Notes: generated by a model from the letters alone, not told the origin. A stretch of DNA of 20,390 bases from Intrasporangium_A sp039812505 (GCF_039812505.1 NZ_JBDIAQ010000062.1:1-20390), one strand, 5' to 3'. Counted from the first letter of the stretch, positions 6,592-14,258 are shown. Numbers and translations: made by a program.

Positions 6592-6765
6592 GGACGGGCC
6601 TGCGAGTCAGGGAGGAAGACGTCGTGAGCCGGGCCGCCCTGTGCGCTTCGGCGGCAGGCCCGGACCTCGCCACGGGGGTCGACGCGGCGGGCGATCTGGG
6701 CGATGGTCACTTGTCAAGGAAAGCATCCACGGGCCTGGCCTGTGGACCGATGCGGGAGGTGGCAC

Positions 6766-7398
6766 ATGACAGGAGTACTGCTCACCGGTTTCGAGCCGTT
6801 CGGCGGCGCTGCCGCGAACCCGTCCGCGGACGCGGTGCGCCTGGCCGCGGACCGGTGGCGAGGGCCGGAGCCGCTGGCCGTCGGCATCCTGCCGGTGACC
6901 TTCGCCGGCTCGGGTCCCCGCCTGCGTGCCCTGCTGGCCGAGCACGACCCGGAAGTCGTGATCGCCGTCGGTGTCGCCGGTGGCCGCAGCAGCATCGGCG
7001 TGGAGCGGGTGGCCGTGAACCTGCGGGATGCGCGGATCCCGGACAACGCCGGCGCACAACCCAGCAGCGGCCCGAGCGTCCCGGGCGGGCCGCCGGCCTG
7101 GTTCGCGACGCTGCCCGTCAAACGGATCGTCCGGGACGTGCGGGCCGCGCACATCCCCTGTGAGCTCTCGCTCTCGGCGGGCACGTTCGTGTGCAACAAC
7201 GTGTTCGCCCACGCCATGGACGCGGCCTCGGCGCGCGTGCGGGCCGGCTTCATCCACGTCCCCTGGGCCACCGGCCAGGCGCCACACGGCGAACCCGAGC
7301 TGCCCCTGGCCGACATCGCGCGTGCGCTGTCCATCGCGGCACGCACCGCGCTCGACGCACCGGACGACGTCGACGAGCCCGGGGGCACGCTGCACTGA
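6766..7398 (+). CDS. pcp: Pyroglutamyl-peptidase I
   Basis: This cysteine peptidase (family C15) removes N-terminal pyroglutamate from peptides in the cytoplasm. The 210-aa length is normal. The start MTGVLLTGFEPFGGAAANPSA is the conserved N-terminus, and an ATG at 6766 follows a GGGAGG site. The catalytic residues are visible: Glu80 in SIGVERVAVN, Cys143 in SAGTFVCNNVFAH and His164 in GFIHVPW. RIPDNAG is the usual substrate-loop motif, although the following segment (AQPSSGPSVPGGPPAWFATLP) is longer in Pro/Gly/Ser than I expect for close homologues. It appears to be a single gene, about 130 bp ahead of the MerR operon. Confidence 0.96.
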   Translation: MTGVLLTGFEPFGGAAANPSADAVRLAADRWRGPEPLAVGILPVTFAGSGPRLRALLAEHDPEVVIAVGVAGGRSSIGVERVAVNLRDARIPDNAGAQPSSGPSVPGGPPAWFATLPVKRIVRDVRAAHIPCELSLSAGTFVCNNVFAHAMDAASARVRAGFIHVPWATGQAPHGEPELPLADIARALSIAARTALDAPDDVDEPGGTLH

Positions 7399-7492
7399 GC
7401 TGCGGTGGTGATGGCGCCCAGTGCTGACGGCGCTCCGGGCGCGGCCGGCTGCATGCTGCTGCCGACCCTTCGCCGGTCGTGGTGATCGGACG

Positions 7493-7530
7493 TTGACAGT
7501 GACGTCACGTCACACCGCACGATAGGCCCA
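7493..7530 (+). promoter_or_regulatory. Promoter with 19-bp spacer and internal palindrome (MerR-type), leaderless
   Basis: TTGACA (7493-7498) is a perfect -35 box. CACGAT (7518-7523) is a plausible -10 box, leaving a 19-bp spacer, the hallmark of promoters twisted open by MerR proteins. GTGACGTCAC (7499-7508) is a perfect palindrome inside the spacer, followed by a further GTCAC. A start seven bases after the -10 falls on the A of the regulator's ATG at 7530. Self-regulation of the operon is the natural inference. Confidence 0.65.
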
Positions 7531-8336
7531 TGCGCGTCAAGGATCTCGCCGACCTGGCCGACACGACGGTGCGCACGGTCCGCTACTACCACCAGCTCGG
7601 CCTGCTGCCCGTGCCCGGGCCGGGCACCTCCTGGCGCTCCTACGGGTTCGCGCACCTGGTCCGGCTCATGCGCATCCGCTGGCTGGCCGAGTCCGGGGTG
7701 CCGCTGGCGGAGGTGTCGCACCTGCTCGGTCCCGCGCGGACCGGCCACGAGCAGCAGGCGCTCGAGCAGGACCTCACGGCCGTGCAGGCCTCCATCGACG
7801 CCCGGATCGCGGACCTGGTCGCCCAGCGGGACCGGGTGGCCAACCTGCTCGAGCAGGTGCGCGCCCACGGGCGGCTGTCCCCGCTGCCGGACGCCCTGGT
7901 CCGGATGTACGCCACGCTGCTCGACCGGCCGCTGTCACCCGAGCTGCACGCGGCGATCGCGCGGGAGCGTGACCTGCTCGAGCTCGCGTGCTACCGCGTC
8001 CCGCTCCCGGCGGACCTGCTCCGGCTCGTCGACGCACTGCACGAGGGGCCACTGGACGAGCTCTGCGACCTCATGGAGCAGGTCCACCGGATCGACCGGG
8101 CAGCCGGCCCGCAGCTCTCATCGGACCAGCGGGACCGGCTCGAGGATCTGGTCGCGCGAATGCTCGACCTGGCCTACCGGACCGACCCGGCGGCCGCCGC
8201 CGGCCTGATGGAGCTCGCGGCCGCGCTGGACCGGCCCGGCGTGCGGGCGGCCGTCGAGCTGGCCTACCGCTCGGCGACCTACCGGCACCTGGTCACCGCC
8301 GTCGTGGCCCTGGCCGGCGCCCGGAGCCGACGATGA
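7530..8336 (+). CDS. MerR-family transcriptional regulator
   Basis: The 268-aa protein starts with a classic MerR winged helix-turn-helix: MRVKDLADLADTTVRTVRYYHQLGLLPVPGPGTSWRSYGFAHLVRLMRIRWLAESGVPLAEVSHLL (1-66), with VRTVRYYHQLGLL as recognition helix and wing. A dimerisation coiled coil follows (about 78-118, EQDLTAVQASIDARIADLVAQRDRVANLLEQV). Residues 125-268 form a large helical domain (LLDRPLSPELHAAI, LARMLDLAYRTDPAAAAGLMELAAALD) like the ligand-sensing part of drug-responsive members. Its stop overlaps the ATPase start by four bases (ATGA), so it almost surely controls the transporter. The promoter has a 19-bp spacer. The ligand is unknown. Confidence 0.94.
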   Translation: MRVKDLADLADTTVRTVRYYHQLGLLPVPGPGTSWRSYGFAHLVRLMRIRWLAESGVPLAEVSHLLGPARTGHEQQALEQDLTAVQASIDARIADLVAQRDRVANLLEQVRAHGRLSPLPDALVRMYATLLDRPLSPELHAAIARERDLLELACYRVPLPADLLRLVDALHEGPLDELCDLMEQVHRIDRAAGPQLSSDQRDRLEDLVARMLDLAYRTDPAAAAGLMELAAALDRPGVRAAVELAYRSATYRHLVTAVVALAGARSRR

Positions 8337-9244
8337 CCAGCCCACCGGTCCTGGCCGAGGACCTGACCAAGTCCTTCGGCTCCCGACGCGGGATCACCGG
8401 CGTCAGCCTCGTGGTCGAGCAGGGGCAGGTGTTCGGTTTCCTCGGCCCGAACGGGGCGGGCAAGTCGACGACGATCCGGTGCCTGCTCGGCCTCTACCGG
8501 CCGACGAGCGGGCGGGTCCGCACGCTGGGCCGCGACCCGACCCACGGCGCCGCCGGCTACCTGCGGGAAGTGGGCTACCTGCCCGGCGAGCTGCGCCTGC
8601 CTGAGGCGCTCACCGGCGCCGACGTGTTCGCCCGGTTCGGCCGGATGCGTGGCGCAGCCGACACCGCCTACCGCGACGAGCTGGTCGAGCGGCTCGGGGT
8701 CGAGACGGACCGCCCGATCCGGTCCCTGTCCAAAGGCAACAAGCAGAAGGTCGGCATCGTGCTGGCCCTGATGCACCGGCCGCGGCTGCTCGTCCTCGAC
8801 GAGCCGACCTCCGGGCTCGACCCCCTCCAACAGGACGAGTTCGCCACCCTGGTCCGGGAGCACGCCGCAGACGGGGGCACCGTGCTGCTGTCGTCGCACG
8901 ACCTCGACGAGGTGCAACGCGTCGCCGGACGAGTCGCGATCATCCGTGAGGGCCGGATCGTGGCCGACGACACCGTGACGGCCCTGCGCGCCGACGCCCC
9001 GGACACGATGGAGCTGACCTTCGACCACGACGTCGACGCGGGTCCGCTCACCGAGCTGGCCGGGATCACCGTGCTGGCCTCGGGTCCGCGCCGCATCACG
9101 CTGACCTACACCGGGCCGGCGGCGCCCGTCCTGGCCGTCGTCGCCCGGCTCGCACCGGAGTCGCTCACCGCCCACCCGGCCGACCTCGACGAGCTGTTCC
9201 GGCGGCTCTACGACGACGCCCCGACCCCAGGAGGACGACCGTGA
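8333..9244 (+). CDS. ABC transporter ATP-binding protein (drug/lipid export type)
   Basis: The 303-aa protein is a single nucleotide-binding domain plus a C-terminal tail. Walker A is GPNGAGKST (38-46). The signature is LSKGNKQK (132-139), the variant common in DRA-type exporter ATPases instead of LSGGQ. Walker B is LLVLDEPTSGLD (152-163), and the switch His is SSHDLDE (187-193). The segment after about residue 215 (TMELTFDHDVDAG...DLDELFRRLYDD) is the C-terminal extension typical of DrrA/CcmA-like subunits. The ATG at 8333 overlaps the MerR stop, and its own stop overlaps the permease GTG (GTGA). It should couple ATP hydrolysis to export through the next gene product; substrate unknown. Confidence 0.96.
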   Translation: MTSPPVLAEDLTKSFGSRRGITGVSLVVEQGQVFGFLGPNGAGKSTTIRCLLGLYRPTSGRVRTLGRDPTHGAAGYLREVGYLPGELRLPEALTGADVFARFGRMRGAADTAYRDELVERLGVETDRPIRSLSKGNKQKVGIVLALMHRPRLLVLDEPTSGLDPLQQDEFATLVREHAADGGTVLLSSHDLDEVQRVAGRVAIIREGRIVADDTVTALRADAPDTMELTFDHDVDAGPLTELAGITVLASGPRRITLTYTGPAAPVLAVVARLAPESLTAHPADLDELFRRLYDDAPTPGGRP

Positions 9245-10029
9245 GCGCCGACGTGTCCCGGCTCGACCTGCGGCTGCGCCGCCGGATGCTGCTCGGCACC
9301 GCCCTGGGCACGGCGGCATACCTGCTCGTGGTCGTCGCCATCTACCCGTCCTTCAAGCACGACGCAACGCTCAACGCCCTCGTCATGGCCAACCCGTCGG
9401 CCGCGGCCGCCTTCGGGGTCACCGGCTCGATCACCACGCCGGCCGGGTGGCTCAACGCCAACATGTACGCCAACTTCGGGCCGCTGCTCGCGCTGCTGCT
9501 CACAATCGGCTACGGATCGGCCGCGATCGCCGGCCAGGACGCCGACGGGATGCTCGGGCTGCTCGCCACCCAGCCCCTGTCCCGGGCGCGCATCCTTGCC
9601 GAGAAGCTCGGTGCGCTGCTCGTCTGCAGCGCCGTCGTGCCGGCCGTCTCGTATGTCGTGTGCCTGGCCGGTCCTCGTTTCGGCCTGGTGCCGGGCTGGG
9701 GCGCGCTGGTCGGCGTGACCATCGCGATGGCCGTGCTCGCGTTCGACCTCGGCGCGTTGGCGCTGCTGGTCGGGGCCCTGACCGGCAGCCGCGGCACCGC
9801 CCTGGGGGTCGCCTCCGGGCTGGCGGCGGCCACCTACCTGGTCAGCTCGCTCGCCGCGGTCAACGACACGGTCCACCGGATCCGCTGGCTCTCCCCGTTC
9901 TACTGGAGCGTCGGCAACGGGCAGCTCGAGGGCGGGGTCTCGGTCGCCGACCTCGCCAGCCTCGCCGGGCTCGGGACCGTCCTCTCGGTGGCCTGCGTCG
10001 TGGCGTTCCGGCGGCTCGACATCCATTGA
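9241..10029 (+). CDS. ABC-2 type permease subunit
   Basis: The 262-aa membrane protein begins at GTG 9241, coupled to the ATPase stop, with AGGAGG just upstream. About six membrane segments can be seen: near 18-36 (LLGTALGTAAYLLVVVAIY), 78-98 (FGPLLALLLTIGYGSAAIAG), 118-140 (LGALLVCSAVVPAVSYVVCLAG), 148-170 (GWGALVGVTIAMAVLAFDLGALALLVG), 178-198 (ALGVASGLAAATYLVSSLAAV) and 236-256 (ASLAGLGTVLSVACVVAFRRL). GQDADGMLGLLATQPLSRARILAEKLGALL between segments 2 and 3 is the ABC-2 coupling region (E-G-x-LLxxPxSRxxxxxxK form). With the ATPase it would form a homodimeric exporter. No terminator is clear after it. Confidence 0.94.
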   Translation: MSADVSRLDLRLRRRMLLGTALGTAAYLLVVVAIYPSFKHDATLNALVMANPSAAAAFGVTGSITTPAGWLNANMYANFGPLLALLLTIGYGSAAIAGQDADGMLGLLATQPLSRARILAEKLGALLVCSAVVPAVSYVVCLAGPRFGLVPGWGALVGVTIAMAVLAFDLGALALLVGALTGSRGTALGVASGLAAATYLVSSLAAVNDTVHRIRWLSPFYWSVGNGQLEGGVSVADLASLAGLGTVLSVACVVAFRRLDIH

Positions 10030-10105
10030 GGGCCAAGAACATCCGCGCCGGGTTCCGCCTGCAGCGGCCACGAGTCGGTCCCGGCCCGCAGCCGCTGCCG
10101 GCAGC

Positions 10106-10867
10106 TCAGCGCAGCCTGATCCGCTCGGCGGGGGCACAGTAGCCGGTGATGCGGTCGAGGATGCTGCGAAGGGACTCGGCACCATCCTCGTTGCCGGCCT
10201 CCTCCGCCCGCGCGGCGGCCGCCTCCAGCCCGGCGACCAGCGTGGTGGCGGTGACTCCTCGGGCGTTGGCCTCCAGCAGCGCAGTGACCAGCCCCGCTGC
10301 GGGGGCACCCGCGCCGACCGACTCGGCCAGCTGCTGCAGTCTCGGCTCCATGGACTCGGCTCCAGCGCTTGTAGTGGTGGTCGGGCAGGCCGAGGCGGGG
10401 GCGGGGGCAAGTGCCCAATTGGCGGCAGTTGCCGCGATGTACCCACGATAGGTCGCCAGAGCCATGTTCTGCGCGGGCGCGATGACGGCGTGCTGCGGCT
10501 GACCGTCCAGGGGCGCGGCCCGGTCGGCCAGCTGCTGGGGCACGAGCGTCGCGGTGTCCAGCTGCCACATCTGCAGCCCGGCCGCACCGGTGCCGTTCCA
10601 CGGTGCACCCTTGGGCCGACGGTGCGGCGGCAGGTTGCACCCGGACCCGTAGGCGACCGAGATGCCCTGCGGTACCTGGTCCGGCGGCGGATCCGGGTTG
10701 GCGGCCATCGGGGCGACCCACGGGGCCTCGTTCTGCTGGTAGGTCACCACATCTGCGGCGTTGCAGGGCGGTTTGGTCCGCACCCCGAGCGCGTTGGCGT
10801 TGTCGTCTGCGACGAGCGGACCCGCCACGCCCTGGGCGGGCTTCATGCCGCGGTAGACCAGTGGCAT
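10106..10867 (-). CDS. Tse2-like putative ADP-ribosyltransferase-fold toxin with extra C-terminal helices
   Basis: The 253-aa product starts at ATG 10867, ten bases from the previous stop, with GTGAGG as ribosome site. Residues 1-150 carry three motifs also seen in the Pseudomonas T6SS toxin Tse2, as I recall it: VYRGMKP (4-10), corresponding to its LYRA start; QGISVAYGSGCNLPPHRRP (67-85), to its GGTSVFD; and QHAVIAPAQNM (125-135), to its HYTIMPAKPM. NLPPHRRP also occurs in bacterial proteins of this group. Residues 151-253 are an Ala-rich helical region (MEPRLQQLAESVG, VTALLEANARGVTATTLVAGLEAAAARAEEAG) not expected in Tse2. There is no signal peptide. Function is inferred from motifs; the gene itself is secure. 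The 194-aa upstream partner could be its immunity or co-delivered protein. Confidence 0.8.
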   Translation of the reverse strand: MPLVYRGMKPAQGVAGPLVADDNANALGVRTKPPCNAADVVTYQQNEAPWVAPMAANPDPPPDQVPQGISVAYGSGCNLPPHRRPKGAPWNGTGAAGLQMWQLDTATLVPQQLADRAAPLDGQPQHAVIAPAQNMALATYRGYIAATAANWALAPAPASACPTTTTSAGAESMEPRLQQLAESVGAGAPAAGLVTALLEANARGVTATTLVAGLEAAAARAEEAGNEDGAESLRSILDRITGYCAPAERIRLR

Positions 10868-10877
10868 GACCGGCGCC

Positions 10878-11462
10878 TCACGCGGTCCGGTGGTTGTAGG
10901 CGACCCAGCAGTAGCTGGCGACTCCCGCGGGGTTGTCATTCACGTCGTGCGCGGCCGCGGTGACCATGTACGCGTCGACGATCAGCCCGTCCGGGAAGTT
11001 GTAGCGCTTGGAGAACGGCGTCCACTCGAGCGACTCCTCGCCGAACCGCTGCTGGAACAGCGTGCCCAGGTTGTTGGCCAGCTCGATCGAGTCACCCGCG
11101 TTGATCGAGTCCTTGAACACCGACTGCAGGTAGGACTGGATGTCGCTGATGCCGTTCTGCTTCTCCCACACGATGATGTCCTCGGCTGCAGCGATCGGCA
11201 GGTCGCCGGTGACCGGTTGCGACCGGAGCCCCTGGTAGTAGTAGCCGTACTGGGTGGCGAAGTTCGCCTCGCAGTACTGCCACGTGTCGGTGGTGATGAC
11301 CGAGCCCGGATCGCCGGCGGCTGCCGGGGGGCGCTTCTCAGGGAGTCGGCCGACCGCGGTGCTGGTCGCTTCCCCCGCGAGCAACGCCTCGGCCGCCGTG
11401 GCCAGCGCCTCGAGTGCGATCGGCGCGACGACCTTGATGACCTCTTTGACAGTCTGTCCCAT
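10878..11462 (-). CDS. Uncharacterised 194-aa partner of the Tse2-like protein
   Basis: I do not recognise the family. ATG 11462 follows an AAGGAGG site six bases away. Residues 5-34 form one long amphipathic, weakly hydrophobic helix (VKEVIKVVAPIALEALATAA). A Pro/Ala linker (36-54) leads to a compact domain rich in aromatic residues: DTWQYCEANFATQYGYYYQG (59-78), AAEDIIVWEKQNGISDIQSY (92-111), and LEWTPFSKRYNFPDGLIVDAYMVTAA (145-170). The end, VASYCWVAYNHRTA, has a second Cys. The domain is less GC-biased in amino-acid content (many N, Q, Y, I) than its neighbours. It is translationally linked to the Tse2-like gene. It could be an immunity protein, a delivery or membrane-acting partner, or a second effector; the sequence does not decide. 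Confidence 0.85.
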   Translation of the reverse strand: MGQTVKEVIKVVAPIALEALATAAEALLAGEATSTAVGRLPEKRPPAAAGDPGSVITTDTWQYCEANFATQYGYYYQGLRSQPVTGDLPIAAAEDIIVWEKQNGISDIQSYLQSVFKDSINAGDSIELANNLGTLFQQRFGEESLEWTPFSKRYNFPDGLIVDAYMVTAAAHDVNDNPAGVASYCWVAYNHRTA

Positions 11463-11551
11463 GGTGTTCCTCCTTGCGTGGCAGGCGGGTTGGTGCTTCC
11501 CGCCGGAATCGTCCTGACGCACCAATCGTGGTTCGGAGCACCGAAGTACAC

Positions 11552-11569
11552 ATCACCAAATTTGGTGAT
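11552..11569. promoter_or_regulatory. Perfect 18-bp palindrome upstream of the toxin-like operon
   Basis: ATCACCAAATTTGGTGAT is self-complementary over its whole length and unusually AT-rich here. It overlaps the last codons and stop of the LuxR-type gene and lies 90 bp before the ATG at 11462. The half-site core TTGGTG recurs in the leader (as ATTGGTGCG on the minus strand near 11517-11525). LuxR/NarL proteins bind inverted repeats of about this length, so an operator is likely by inference. Confidence 0.55.
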
Positions 11570-12245
11570 ACGTCCCGCTTGTCCGTCGCATCGGATCGAA
11601 GTGGCGGGTAACGCCGAAGGTCGCCCGGGCGGTGTCCAGCGCGGTGAAGGCACCGGAACGTTCCGCCATACCCACCGCCGCCACCTGAGAGCTCACGCCG
11701 AGCTTGCTCAGCACGGCCTTGATGTGGCTGCGGACCGTGTGGACGGAGCGGGACGTCCGCTCCGCGATCTCCACGGTCGAGGCCCCGTCCATCAGGTCCT
11801 CCAGCACCAGCGCCTCGAGCGAAGTCAGGCGCCGCAGCGCCGCCGCCTCGTCGACGCGGCGCCGAAGCTGCTCTGCCGACCGGGGATCCGGGGCCCGGCC
11901 CGACCGCACCTGTCGCAGCTTCTCGTCGACGAGACCGACCAGCTCGGCGAACGGCGCTGCCGCATTCAGCACGAAGGCGCCCCGCTCGGCCAGGGGCAGC
12001 AGTACCGGCAGGGCTCCGCTCGGCCCGACGGCCACGCACCTGCCGGCATGCCGGATGCTGTGCAACGGCCCGCCCGCCCGCTCCACGTCCTCGATCACCA
12101 GCACCGTCGGCACCCAGTTGGCGTCGGGCAAGTCGGACAGCGGGCAGAGCCGCACCGGCGCCCAGGTCAGACGTGCCAGGGCCGCCGCCATACCCACGCT
12201 GAGGCTGCCGGTCGACGACCCCGTGACCACGACCTCGTCGGACAT
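11553..12245 (-). CDS. LuxR/NarL-type transcriptional regulator
   Basis: The product is 230 aa from ATG 12245 (MSDEVVVTG); ATG 12275 is the alternative, and neither has a strong ribosome site. The C-terminal LuxR helix-turn-helix is clear: LTSLEALVLEDLMDGASTVEIAERTSRSVHTVRSHIKAVLSKLGVSSQVAAVGMAER (about 155-211), including TVRSHIKAVLSKLGV. Residues 1-115 look like a receiver-like alpha/beta domain (VPTVLVIEDVERAGG, GRCVAVGPSGALPVLLPLAERGAFVLNAAAPFAELVGLV), but the usual acidic pocket and phospho-acceptor Asp cannot be placed with confidence, so it may be a pseudo-receiver. It precedes the Tse2-like operon on the same strand, with a palindrome between them, and is divergent from adhP. It probably controls the operon. 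Confidence 0.92.
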   Translation of the reverse strand: MSDEVVVTGSSTGSLSVGMAAALARLTWAPVRLCPLSDLPDANWVPTVLVIEDVERAGGPLHSIRHAGRCVAVGPSGALPVLLPLAERGAFVLNAAAPFAELVGLVDEKLRQVRSGRAPDPRSAEQLRRRVDEAAALRRLTSLEALVLEDLMDGASTVEIAERTSRSVHTVRSHIKAVLSKLGVSSQVAAVGMAERSGAFTALDTARATFGVTRHFDPMRRTSGTYHQIW

Positions 12246-12442
12246 CCGCCGTGCATAGCAGCCAAAGAGCGCCATCTCAGGCCGACGTTTGAGGACTGGG
12301 ACCAACGATGGCAAACGTGGCCGGCCGACGCCAGACGTTCGTATCGAGGCAGCATCGAATCCGGTGGCCATCTGTCCCGGCAGGCGATGCGGACCGCGCG
12401 ACGCCCAACCGACCTGGGCTACTACTTCGCGTAGTTTTCAGG

Positions 12443-12490
12443 TATGGTCGCCGACGACGTTGTGATCCAATGGCGTTCGCCCCAAGGAGG
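12443..12490 (+). promoter_or_regulatory. Probable promoter and ribosome site of the alcohol dehydrogenase gene
   Basis: TATGGT at 12443-12448 resembles a -10 box. Just upstream, ACTAC-TTCGC-GTAGT (about 12421-12435) is a small inverted repeat where a -35 or an operator could lie. AAGGAGG at 12484-12490 is a strong ribosome site before the ATG at 12496. Confidence 0.4.
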
Positions 12491-12495
12491 CACTC

Positions 12496-13518
12496 ATGAA
12501 GGCTGCCGTCGTCCCCGCTCTCGGGGCACCGCTGGAGGTCCGTGATCTCGAGCAACCGACCCCCGGTCCGGGGCAGGTGCTCGTCGCCGTCGAGAACTGC
12601 GGGCTGTGCCACACGGACATCCATGCCGCCCAAGGGGACTGGCCGGTCAAGCCCAAGATCCCGCTCATTCCCGGGCACGAGGGCGTCGGCCGCGTCGTCG
12701 AGGTGGGTCCACCCCTCGGGGCCGACTCGCCGGTCTCGGTGGGCGACCGAGTGGCGATGCCCTGGCTGGGACATGCCTGCGGGCGGTGCCGCTACTGCGT
12801 CGCAGGATGGGAGACCTACTGCACGGCCCCGGCCTACACCGGATACACGATGGACGGTGCCTACGCGCAGTACGCCGTCGCCCACGCCAGCCACGTGGTG
12901 CCGGTCCCGGACGGGGTCTCCTCGTTCGACGCGGCCCCGCTGACCTGTGCCGGGGTCACGACCTACAAGGCGCTCAAGGTGGCCCGCCCGCAGCCCGACG
13001 AGACTGCCATGGTCGTCGGCATCGGCGGGCTCGGACACCTCGGGCTGCAGTACGCCAAGCTGTTCGGGGCCATGACGGTCGCGGTCGACGTCGAGGACGA
13101 CAAGCTGCAGCTGGCCAAGGACCTGGGCGCGGACCACACCGTCGACGCGCGCGACGACCAGGCCGAGCAGCTGGACGCGCTCGGCGGAGTCGACATCGCG
13201 CTGGTCACGGTGCCCTCGCCCGCGGCCATGCGCGCCGCCCATGCCGCGCTCAACCCGAACGGGCGGCTCGTGCTGGTCGGGCTCCCGGCGGACAACCGGG
13301 TCGAGCTGCCGGTGTTCGAGACCGTGCTCAAGGGGATCTCGGTCATCGGGTCGCTCGTCGGGACCCGCAACGACCTGGCTGACTGCTTCGACCTGCATGC
13401 CCGCGGCCGGACACGGGTCGTGGCCGAGCCTCGTGCGCTCGAGGACGTCAACGGGTGCTTCGACGAGATCCTTGCCGGACGGATCCCAGCGAGGCTGGTC
13501 TTCGACTTCGCGAGCTGA
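12496..13518 (+). CDS. adhP: Zinc-dependent alcohol dehydrogenase, AdhP type
   Basis: The 340-aa length and motifs fit the bacterial AdhP group of zinc medium-chain dehydrogenases, which interconvert primary alcohols and aldehydes with NAD(H). Catalytic-zinc ligands are Cys38 (NCGLCHTDIHAAQGDWP), His61-Glu62 (PGHEGVGRV) and Cys151 (PLTCAGVTTYKALK). The structural-zinc lobe is CGRCRYCVAGWETYC (Cys95, 98, 101, 109). The Rossmann loop is VVGIGGLGHLGLQYAKLFGA (173-192), followed by VDVEDDKLQLAKDLGADHTVDA, where the acidic residue favours NAD+. The ATG at 12496 has a strong AAGGAGG. It stands alone, divergent from the LuxR-type gene. The exact substrate is not shown. Confidence 0.96.
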   Translation: MKAAVVPALGAPLEVRDLEQPTPGPGQVLVAVENCGLCHTDIHAAQGDWPVKPKIPLIPGHEGVGRVVEVGPPLGADSPVSVGDRVAMPWLGHACGRCRYCVAGWETYCTAPAYTGYTMDGAYAQYAVAHASHVVPVPDGVSSFDAAPLTCAGVTTYKALKVARPQPDETAMVVGIGGLGHLGLQYAKLFGAMTVAVDVEDDKLQLAKDLGADHTVDARDDQAEQLDALGGVDIALVTVPSPAAMRAAHAALNPNGRLVLVGLPADNRVELPVFETVLKGISVIGSLVGTRNDLADCFDLHARGRTRVVAEPRALEDVNGCFDEILAGRIPARLVFDFAS

Positions 13519-13759
13519 ACCTGGTCGCCGCCTGTCGGGGGCAAGGGGTACGGAAGGCGCCGCCGTTCGCCTATCCGATGCATCTCTGCCGCATCGGCCC
13601 AGGGGCTCGTCTGCGCGACGGAACTCAGGTCGCCCTGGAGCTGGAGGGATGTCAGCATCACGACGTGGCCGCGGAACATCCCCGCCCCGACATCGTCCCC
13701 GCAACCACAGTGCGATACGCCGGGGCTTTGCCCTCGGGTGCGGCAACGGGACCCACGCG

Positions 13760-14061
13760 TCATGTGGCTCGTGGTCGGTGCGCCGGTCGTGACCGGTGGT
13801 GTTCCCACGCCGTTGCCGCCACGACCGAGATCGTCAGGAGGGCTGCGCTGCCGACCACGTCGAGGAGGTAGTGGTTGCCGGTGTGATCACAACGGCGACC
13901 ATCACGAGCGGGAACAGCCATACCAGTGTCGCTGTGCGCGGGCGGGGGCGGCGGATGGCCAGCCACGCCGCGCAGGCGCACACGGCCGACCAGCCGACGT
14001 GCAGGCTCGGGAACGCCGAGAAGTGGTTCTGCCCGGTGGACAGGTCACGGGAGGCGCGCAT
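13760..14061 (-). pseudogene. PAP2-superfamily phosphatase remnant (truncated and frameshifted)
   Basis: On the minus strand, one frame (about 14046-13882) reads STGQNHFSAFPSLHVGWSAV and CACAAWLAIRRPRPRTATLVWLFPLVMVAVVIT. This is the PAP2 PSLH motif with its active-site His, followed by a membrane segment. After about 13882 the match continues in another frame as TGNHYLLDVVGSAALLTISVVAATAWEHH, where GNHYLLD is the second His-Asp motif. A single missing base explains the switch. Everything N-terminal of STGQNHF, normally 150 or more residues of membrane protein, is absent. Intact relatives are membrane phosphatases or inositol-phosphotransferase-like proteins. Confidence 0.75.
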
Positions 14062-14258
14062 CGCAGACCGCCTCAAGGCGGAAGGGCGGATGACACCTGT
14101 CGGGCGTCGGGCACTCGGACGAAGCCGACCCGGCGATCCGGAGTGCTCGCACTGCGCTTGAGCCCAGCGAGCTCCGTTCGGGCTCGGTCCCCATCGCGCC
14201 CGCCAGGTGCTGCGTCGCCTGGGGCGCGGGGAAGGCTCGAGGACCCACCGCGCCGCTC

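Noticed and set aside
7399..7492. Riboswitch or attenuator upstream of the MerR operon
   Set aside because: The promoter geometry places the transcript start at the ATG, leaving no leader, and no stable long stem is visible.
8279..9319. Minus-strand open frame of 346 codons
   Set aside because: It is the shadow of the ABC ATPase and permease start; the residue mix is biased and no motif is present.
10866..12434. Long + strand open frame of 522 codons
   Set aside because: It runs antisense to three convincing minus-strand genes with good ribosome sites and motifs. Its translation is low-complexity R/G/P/H-rich, as expected of a high-GC shadow frame.
12277..13746. Minus-strand open frame of 489 codons
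   Set aside because: It is antisense to adhP, whose zinc and NAD motifs are complete. The translation has no recognisable domain.
14156..14200. GAGCCC/GGGCTC inverted repeat as a terminator of the mazF-like gene
   Set aside because: A six-base stem with a 14-base loop is expected by chance in DNA of this composition, and it lies more than 100 bp from the stop codon.
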